Of a DNA stretch of 64,000 bases, positions 58,325-64,000 are shown in pieces (within the stretch, counting starts at the first letter, position 1; each line of letters starts with the position of its first letter). The DNA lies in the NCBI RefSeq assembly GCF_029870285.1, contig NZ_JACSYA010000012.1:75768-139767 (forward strand), written 5' to 3'. Position numbers and translations under genes: made by a program. This stretch comes from Delftia sp. PS-11 (GTDB taxonomy: Bacteria; Pseudomonadota; Gammaproteobacteria; Burkholderiales; Burkholderiaceae_C). The notes below the pieces were generated by a model, which saw nothing but the letters and a program-made list of their open reading frames with translations, was not told the DNA's origin and made no database searches.

Positions 58325-58530
58325 GGATCGGTGGTCGGCGCAGTCTTCAAAAGCTTTGAATGATGCCATCAAATGCTTTGCACTCAGGCCCGGTGGTGGT
58401 GAGTGCGGCATGGCCTGCAAAATTTGCTAGGCTAATGGGCGGGGCTGGCGGCAGCGGCCGCCGTGCTTTTGCAAAACAAGGACAGGATGCGCGCGGCCGT
58501 GATGGCTGGCGTGCCAGAGGATGGATTGAT

Positions 58531-59082
58531 ATGGCGAATATCGTGGTGGTCTACCACTCGGGTTACGGGCATACCCGGCGCATGGCACAGGCCGTGGCCG
58601 ATGGGGCAGGGGCGGCCATGCTGGTCATCGATGGCGACGGGCAGCTGCCCGAGGGCGGCTGGGAGCAACTGGCGGCGGCCGATGCCATCATCTTCGGATC
58701 GCCCACCTACATGGGCGGCCCGAGCTGGCAGTTCAAGCGCTTTGCCGATGCATCATCGCGGCCCTGGTTCGTGCGCGCCTGGAAAGACAAGCTGTTTGCC
58801 GGCTTTACCAACAGCGCCAGCGTCAACGGCAACAAGCAGACCACGCTGGACTACCTGTTCCAGCTGGCCATGCAGCATGGCGGCCTGTGGGTGGGCAGCG
58901 GCATGCTGCCATCGAATGCCAAGGCCGCCCAGCGCAACGACCTGAACTGGATTGGCTCTTTCAGTGGCGCCATGGCGCAATCGGCTTCCGACGCATCGGC
59001 GGCAGAGATGCAGCCGGGCGATCTTGAAACGGCCCGCCAGTTCGGCGAGCGTGTGGCGCAGCAAGCGCAGCGCCTGGGCTGA
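58531..59082 (+). CDS. Flavodoxin-fold NAD(P)H:quinone reductase-like protein
   Basis: 183 aa. VVVYHSGYGHTRRMAQAVAD is the FMN phosphate loop; DAIIFGSPTYMGGPSWQFK and LFAGFTNSASVNGNKQTTL are typical of the WrbA-like NADPH-dependent reductase group. Start at the ATG at 58,531; the frame is open upstream but less likely. Divergently paired with a LysR regulator, a common layout for inducible quinone reductases. Confidence 0.85.
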   Translation: MANIVVVYHSGYGHTRRMAQAVADGAGAAMLVIDGDGQLPEGGWEQLAAADAIIFGSPTYMGGPSWQFKRFADASSRPWFVRAWKDKLFAGFTNSASVNGNKQTTLDYLFQLAMQHGGLWVGSGMLPSNAKAAQRNDLNWIGSFSGAMAQSASDASAAEMQPGDLETARQFGERVAQQAQRLG

Positions 59083-59088
59083 TTCCGG

Positions 59089-59904
59089 TCAGTCCGTGTC
59101 CGTGCCGGGCAAAGGCGTGACTGCGAGGTCTGCGCCGACGGCCCGGCGCTCGTCGAAGACGAAGCAGCCGCCGTCGTAGAAAGCACCATCGGTTTCCTCG
59201 AAGTACTTGAGGATGCCGCCTTCGAGCTGATAGACATGCTCCAGGCCTTCGTCCTGCATGAGGATGGCAGCTTTCTCGCAGCGTATGCCGCCCGTGCAGT
59301 AGCTGACAACGGTCTTGCCTGCCAGTTGCGCCTTGTGCGCGCGCAGGGCCGGCGGAAATTCGGTGAACCTGGTGATGCGCCAGTCGATGGCCTGGCGGAA
59401 AGCGCCGGCATCGACCTCGAAGTCATTGCGCGTGTCCAGCGTCACGACCTCGCGGCCCTCGTCATCATGACCCTGCTCCAGCCAGCGGCGCAGCGTTGCA
59501 GGGCTGACCGAAGGCGCGCGGCCTGACGCGGGCCGGATGGCCGGGTGGTCCATGCGTATGATTTCCCGCTTGACCTTGACCAGCATCTTTCGGAAAGGCA
59601 CGGTGTCTGACCAGCTCTCCTTGGGCGCAAGGTCCGCGAAGCGCGCGTCGGTGCGCATTTGATCGACGAAGCCGCGCACGGCCTGGGCAGGCCCGGCCAG
59701 GAAAAAATTGATGCCTTCCTCGGCGATCAGGATGGTGCCCTTGATGGGCAGTGCGGCGGCGCGCTCGGCGAGCGTCTCGCGCAGCGCCGCTGCATCGGGC
59801 AGCGGCGTGAATTTGTAGCAGGAGATGTTGAGAATGTCGGACACAGGCGGCAGGAGCTTGTCTGAAGCGGCGCCAGGCGCCGCGGGTGCGGCGTCGTCGT
59901 GCAT
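59089..59904 (-). CDS. trhO: tRNA uridine-34 5-hydroxylase (rhodanese-type, UPF0176)
   Basis: 271 aa. N-terminal ferredoxin-like half with ALPIKGTILIAEEGINFFLA, then a rhodanese domain with catalytic Cys in VVSYCTGGIRCEKAAI and LDTRNDFEVDAG. TrhO makes ho5U34 in tRNAs. The ATG overlaps the stop of the MinD-like gene by one base. Confidence 0.92.
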   Translation of the reverse strand: MHDDAAPAAPGAASDKLLPPVSDILNISCYKFTPLPDAAALRETLAERAAALPIKGTILIAEEGINFFLAGPAQAVRGFVDQMRTDARFADLAPKESWSDTVPFRKMLVKVKREIIRMDHPAIRPASGRAPSVSPATLRRWLEQGHDDEGREVVTLDTRNDFEVDAGAFRQAIDWRITRFTEFPPALRAHKAQLAGKTVVSYCTGGIRCEKAAILMQDEGLEHVYQLEGGILKYFEETDGAFYDGGCFVFDERRAVGADLAVTPLPGTDTD

Positions 59905-60776
59905 TAGCTTCCCGACACCAGCATGGCCTTGATTTTATTGGCCAGCTGGGCCACTGCCAGCGAGGCGGGCGCCCCCGGCATGGACTGCAGCAGCAGCTGG
60001 CGTCGCATGACAGCCTCGCGCACGGCAGGATCGGACGGAATATCACCCAGGTGGGTCAGCCGCAGAGGCTCTCCCGATGCGGTCGTCACGAACCGGTTGA
60101 GCACCTGCTGCAGCTGGCCCGTGATGGCCCGGCCATCGCCCGGGCGGGCAGCCTGGTTGATGGCCAGCCGGATGCTCTGGCGACGCTGCTGCGTGGCCAG
60201 CACCTTGATGGCGGCGTAGGCGTCGGTCAGCGACGTCGGCTCGGGCGTTGCCACGACCAGCACTTCGGTGGCCATGGAAACTGAAAACAGCACCACGTCG
60301 GAGATGCCTGCGCCCGTATCCATCAGCACGATGTCATAACGGGGCGACAGCGTCTCTATGGTGTGGGTGAACTGCTGGCGTATCTCTGGGGTCAGGCGTG
60401 AATACTCGATCATGCCTGAGCCGGCCAGCAGCACCGAAAAGCCCCCGGGAGCCGGCAGCACGGCCTCTTCCAGTGTCGAGCGTCCGGTGAAAACGTCGTG
60501 CAGCGTGACCTTGGGGTACAGGTTGAGCACCACATCGAGATTGGCCAGTCCCAGATCGGCATCGAGCACCAGCACCTTGAAACCATGGCGTGTCAGTGCG
60601 GCAGCCAGGTTGGCTGAGACAAAGGTCTTTCCCACGCCGCCCTTGCCGCTGGTCACGGCGATGATGTGGCCGCGCGGCGACTGCGCACGCACGGCGTCGC
60701 TCATCGGAACGGCGGCAGGAAGGGAGGGGTGGGGGATCGAGGGATCGCTCACCACCGGGCTATCAGCGGAATCCAT
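59904..60776 (-). CDS. MinD/ParA-type ATPase (FlhG-like)
   Basis: 290 aa from the ATG at 60,776 (60,791 possible). Deviant Walker A VTSGKGGVGKTFVSANLAAA, Walker B IVLMDTGAGISD, and FKVLVLDADLGLANLDVVLN typical of FlhG/YlxH and MinD. No flagellar or min genes are near, so its cargo is unknown. Overlaps the end of the diguanylate cyclase gene by 14 bp, suggesting a joint function. Confidence 0.85.
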   Translation of the reverse strand: MDSADSPVVSDPSIPHPSLPAAVPMSDAVRAQSPRGHIIAVTSGKGGVGKTFVSANLAAALTRHGFKVLVLDADLGLANLDVVLNLYPKVTLHDVFTGRSTLEEAVLPAPGGFSVLLAGSGMIEYSRLTPEIRQQFTHTIETLSPRYDIVLMDTGAGISDVVLFSVSMATEVLVVATPEPTSLTDAYAAIKVLATQQRRQSIRLAINQAARPGDGRAITGQLQQVLNRFVTTASGEPLRLTHLGDIPSDPAVREAVMRRQLLLQSMPGAPASLAVAQLANKIKAMLVSGS

Positions 60777-61545
60777 CTTCGGGGTCCACATCTGTTGCAG
60801 TATCTGGGTTCAGCCCATTGTCGGGTAGGGACGGGGCATTCAAAGGTCCGAAAAGCAGGCTTTTTTCTTCCGCGCTCACGGTGCTGTCGGGCTGCTCTTC
60901 GATGTGCACCCGGTTGCGGCCGCTCGATTTGGCGAGGTAAAGCTGGCGATCGGCGCGTTCTGTCCACAGGGTCGTGGTGCTGCGTATCCATTCCAGCGCA
61001 TAGGCGCCCCCTACGCTGATCGTGACATGCAGCGTCAGCGCAGGCGAGATCACGATGGGCATGCGTTCGACGGCATGGCGTATGCGCTCTGCCACGGAGC
61101 GGCCAAAGGCTGCAGGGCACGCCGGCAGAACGATGGCGAATTCTTCGCCGCCATAGCGTGCCAGTGTATCCATGGGCCGCACGCAGCCGGCCAGCGCGCC
61201 GGCAACGCATTGCAGCACACGGTCGCCGACGATGTGGCCATGCTGGTCGTTGATCTGCTTGAAATGGTCGATATCCAGCATCAGCATCAGCGCCGCTTCA
61301 CCCGATCGGGCCACGCGATCAATCTCGCGTTCGGCGATGGTCCTGAAATGGCGCCTGTTGGCCAGCCCTGTCAGCGGATCCCGCAGCGACAGGGAGCACA
61401 GCTCGTCGATCAACGTCTGCAGGTAGCGTGTCGGCGAATCCGTGGGCAAACGGCTCGCCCCACCAGCGTGGGTGACCAGCGCATGGGCTGTGGCCAGGCG
61501 CAGGTCGCGCAGGTAGACGGATTGGTGGGTTGCTGGGGCAGTCAC
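60763..61545 (-). CDS. Soluble diguanylate cyclase with I-site
   Basis: 260 aa. A short helical N-terminus (YLRDLRLATAHALVTHAGGA) precedes a GGDEF domain: DPLTGLANRRHFRTIAE, LDIDHFKQINDQHGH and active RYGGEEF. RPMD five residues before GGEEF is a proper inhibitory site. The C-terminal 45 residues are polar and may be disordered. Operon with the MinD-like gene. Confidence 0.92.
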   Translation of the reverse strand: MTAPATHQSVYLRDLRLATAHALVTHAGGASRLPTDSPTRYLQTLIDELCSLSLRDPLTGLANRRHFRTIAEREIDRVARSGEAALMLMLDIDHFKQINDQHGHIVGDRVLQCVAGALAGCVRPMDTLARYGGEEFAIVLPACPAAFGRSVAERIRHAVERMPIVISPALTLHVTISVGGAYALEWIRSTTTLWTERADRQLYLAKSSGRNRVHIEEQPDSTVSAEEKSLLFGPLNAPSLPDNGLNPDTATDVDPEDGFR

Positions 61546-61576
61546 GGAGGGCTACGGAGAAGGCCGGTGCAGTGTA

Positions 61577-63322
61577 TCAGTGCGGGAGTGCAGTTGCAGC
61601 CATGTCATCGGCATTGGCTCCAGAATCTGTAGCATCTTGTGTGCAAAAGAGGGGCTGGCTCAGCGCGGCAAGGAATTCCGCATCGGTTCGGTACAGGCGC
61701 AGGTGCGGGCCCCGCTGCAGGGCCCCTGCACGCAGCAGGCGTTGTTCCACCGGCAGCTTCAGTCCCACGACATGCAGTACGCCGCAGCGCCGTGCCGCCA
61801 ATGTCTGCAGACGCACAAACGTCTCCACCCCGGTCACATCAATCCGGTTGATGGGTTGCGCCAGCAGGCACAGGTGGCGTGCCTGCGGGTGTGATGCCCA
61901 TTCATCGCCGACACGCCGCTCCAGGGCGGTGGCTGAGCCGAAATCGAGTTCCGCATCCATGCGCAGCGCCAGCAGCCCTGGTGCCAGCGGCGGCAACTGC
62001 CAGAGATTGCGGTCGCGCAGGCTGCCGTCGGGGTGCTGGCCGACTTCGATGATGCGTGGGTGCAGCCGCTGGTAAAGAAAGTAGCCCAGGCTCAGCAAAA
62101 TGCCTGCGAACACGCCCCAGTACATGCGCGGCGCCGTGACGATGGTCAGCAGCAAAGTGGTCAGCGCAATGCCGCCCTCCACGCGGGAAACCTTGAACAG
62201 CTGCAGCAAAACACGGGGCTTGACGAGATTGACCACCGCAGTGATCACAATCGCGGCCAGTGCCGCCTGCGGCACGTGATAGAGCGCTGGAATGAACCAC
62301 ATCACGACAATGATGACCAGCGTGATCGAAAAAATATTGGACCAGCCTGTCTTGGCGCCTGCCAGCAGGTTGACGGCCGAGCGCGAAAACGAAGCGCTGG
62401 TGGCGAAGCTGCCGAACAGGCCGGCGCTGATTTTAGACAGTCCCTGCGCAACGAGATCCTGGTTTTCGTTCCAGCGCGTGCCCGCCTGCTGGTGCTCGAC
62501 CTGCGCGCTGGAGGCAGTTTCCAGAAAGCTGACCAGCGAAATCACCAGCACAGGCATGACCAGGGCGCCAAATTCCTCCCATGACAGCATGCCCGGCCAG
62601 TGGAAGCTGGGCAGGCCCGCAGGCAGGTGGCCGACCACGGCGCCGCCGCCGTCCGCAAAATCCGTGGCCCAGCTGGTCACGCCGGCCAGCGCGATAATGA
62701 AGATGGCCGATGGAAAGGCAGCGCGCCAGCGCCTGGCAGCCACCAGCAGGCCGATGCTTGCCAGGCCGTAGGCGATGGATTGCGCGTCGAAATGCTGCAG
62801 CGAAGGTGTATTCCAGACCGCTGCCCAGCTCGAACGCAGGCCCAGCAGCGTAGGCAGCTGGGACGCCAGGATGAGCAGCGCTGCAGCCTGTGTGAAGCCC
62901 GAGAGCACCGGCGAGGTCACCAGACTCAGCAGCCAGCCCGCACGCATCAGCCCCAGGGACCACTGCACCAGACCTGACAGGATGGCCATCCAGGCCGCCA
63001 GCGCCACCCAGTGAGCCGAGCCCGGCTCGGCCATGCCTGTCAGCGAGGCGCCGATCAGCAGGGCGCTGAGCGCTGTCGGGCCCACGCCCAGGCGTGGTGA
63101 GCCACTGAACAGAACAGCCACCAGCGCGGGCACGATGGACGCATAAATGCCCGTGACCAGCGGCATGCCGGCCAGGCCTGCGTAGGCGACTCCCTGGGGC
63201 AGCAGCATCAGGCCGACGGTGAGTCCTGCCCAGAATTCTCCGCGCAGCAGCGCTGCCGAAGGCCGGGGCCAGGCGAGGAAGGGAAACCAGCGCACCAGAG
63301 ATTGCATGGCCGCTATTGTCAT
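61577..63322 (-). CDS. SulP-family anion transporter with STAS domain
   Basis: 581 aa (a Met six codons in is an alternative start). Twelve-plus membrane segments with the SulP signature region GVAYAGLAGMPLVTGIYASIVP. SFSRSAVNLLAGAKTGWSNI and LAAIVITAVVNLVK are typical. C-terminal STAS-like domain from about 440 (LLALRMDAELDFGSATALER...VDVTG-type IDVTGVETFVRLQ). Substrate may be sulfate, bicarbonate or a dicarboxylate. Confidence 0.9.
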   Translation of the reverse strand: MTIAAMQSLVRWFPFLAWPRPSAALLRGEFWAGLTVGLMLLPQGVAYAGLAGMPLVTGIYASIVPALVAVLFSGSPRLGVGPTALSALLIGASLTGMAEPGSAHWVALAAWMAILSGLVQWSLGLMRAGWLLSLVTSPVLSGFTQAAALLILASQLPTLLGLRSSWAAVWNTPSLQHFDAQSIAYGLASIGLLVAARRWRAAFPSAIFIIALAGVTSWATDFADGGGAVVGHLPAGLPSFHWPGMLSWEEFGALVMPVLVISLVSFLETASSAQVEHQQAGTRWNENQDLVAQGLSKISAGLFGSFATSASFSRSAVNLLAGAKTGWSNIFSITLVIIVVMWFIPALYHVPQAALAAIVITAVVNLVKPRVLLQLFKVSRVEGGIALTTLLLTIVTAPRMYWGVFAGILLSLGYFLYQRLHPRIIEVGQHPDGSLRDRNLWQLPPLAPGLLALRMDAELDFGSATALERRVGDEWASHPQARHLCLLAQPINRIDVTGVETFVRLQTLAARRCGVLHVVGLKLPVEQRLLRAGALQRGPHLRLYRTDAEFLAALSQPLFCTQDATDSGANADDMAATALPH

Positions 63323-63457
63323 GCCAACTGGTGCGGGCTGCCTGCTTCAGGCTTGTCCTACGCTGGAGTGCGCTGGCGTCGCATGGTTGCGTTGCGTTGA
63401 CGGCTCTACAGTCAATTCCCGTGTTGAACACATCACAACGATACAAGGAGTAAACGC

Positions 63458-63928
63458 ATGTCCATCCTTCCCCAACGCTGTCTGCACATCCTCGCTGTTT
63501 CCGCCATGGCCTTTGGCCTGGCCGCCTGCGGCAAGTCCGAAGAAACAGCGGGCCAAAAGCTCGACTCCGCTGTTGAGAAGTCCCAGCAGGCTGCCCAGAG
63601 CGCGGGCCAGAAGATCGACAACGCCGTGAGCAGCGCCAGCGCCAAGATCGAGGAAGGCGCTGCCAAAGTGGAGTCCGCCACCCACAATGCGATGAACCAG
63701 GCCGGTGCCGTGCTCGACGATACGGGCATCACGGCCCAGATCAAAGCCGACCTGATCAAAGAGCCCGAGATCAGCGCCCTCAAGATCGATGTGGACACCA
63801 AGTCCGGCGCCGTGACTCTGACCGGTTCCGTGCCCAGCGATGTCCTCAAGGCGCGCGCAGGCGACATCGCCAAGTCCGTCAAGGGCGTGACCCAGGTCAG
63901 CAACATGCTGCAGGTCAAGGCAGGCTGA
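63458..63928 (+). CDS. BON-domain lipoprotein
   Basis: 156 aa. Lipobox in MAFGLAACGKS (Cys25). An Ala/Lys/Glu-rich helix (about 30-85) is followed by one BON domain (ITAQIKADLIKEPEISALKI, KSGAVTLTGSVPSDVLKARA). AAGGAG precedes the ATG. Such OsmY-like proteins bind membranes in the periplasm and are usually stress-induced. Confidence 0.9.
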   Translation: MSILPQRCLHILAVSAMAFGLAACGKSEETAGQKLDSAVEKSQQAAQSAGQKIDNAVSSASAKIEEGAAKVESATHNAMNQAGAVLDDTGITAQIKADLIKEPEISALKIDVDTKSGAVTLTGSVPSDVLKARAGDIAKSVKGVTQVSNMLQVKAG

Positions 63929-63945
63929 CAGGCGTTTGCTGCCGG

Positions 63946-63974
63946 TGCCAGGCACACGGGCTGCCTGGCCTTTT
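63946..63974 (+). terminator. Terminator of the BON lipoprotein gene
   Basis: GCCAGGCA (63,946-63,953), 7-nt loop, TGCCTGGC (63,961-63,968), then CTTTTT. It lies 18 bp after the stop. Confidence 0.88.
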
Positions 63975-64000
63975 TGCGCCGGCTTGCCGCCAACAGGCCC

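Overview
The window is high-GC DNA from a beta-proteobacterium, most likely a Comamonadaceae member such as Comamonas. That is inferred from the codon bias and from the host gene set: ctaA-ctaB, a cyoABCD-surf1 operon, a RegB/RegA pair, alaS, trmB-gluQ and a BON lipoprotein. No species call is possible from sequence alone.

Positions 1 to about 33,550 are the right-hand part of an integrated siphophage with lambda-like head genes. The left end, with the expected integrase, lies outside the window. From left to right it holds: a leftward operon of small early genes (1-1910); an autonomous low-GC lipoprotein 'moron' (2123-3439); a CI/LexA-type repressor flanked on both sides by matching operators (3871-4789) with a Cro-like gene; small early genes, a CII-family regulator and replication-type genes (5018-9133); and a candidate cos region (about 9194-9262). 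The late operon follows: terminase Nu1/GpA, a Mor-like activator, gpW, portal, a protease-capsid fusion, a DUF2190 decoration protein, connectors, tail tube, gpG/GT with a -1 frameshift, a very long tape measure, a short tail tip and a glycine-rich adhesin. Lysis genes come next (two small membrane proteins, GH108 endolysin, nested spanins). The prophage ends with a strikingly AT-rich cargo: a 5-methylcytosine DNA methyltransferase and, in the same operon, a GHKL ATPase fused to a PD-(D/E)XK nuclease-like domain. This looks like a MORC/MutL-type restriction-modification or defence module. A tRNA-Lys 3' fragment at 33,496-33,546 is the likely attachment site.

Positions 33,558-36,900 are a patchwork: a terminator with an ORF-less group II intron remnant directly after it, a membrane protein with a 276-bp near-perfect internal duplication, and an IS903-type element. 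The IS has a clear 9-bp target duplication and a frameshifted transposase, and sits just upstream of the membrane-protein gene.

From 36,910 the DNA is ordinary chromosome. Heme O/A synthesis (ctaA, ctaB), the redox sensor pair RegB/RegA and a bo3/ba3-type quinol oxidase operon with surf1 form one respiratory island. After it come an MFS transporter, alaS (with a palindrome over its -10 box), a periplasmic-binding-protein/diguanylate-cyclase pair, a second cyclase, trmB, gluQ, an FAD oxidoreductase, a LysR regulator divergent from a flavodoxin-like reductase, trhO, a MinD-like ATPase next to a third cyclase, a SulP transporter and a BON-domain lipoprotein.
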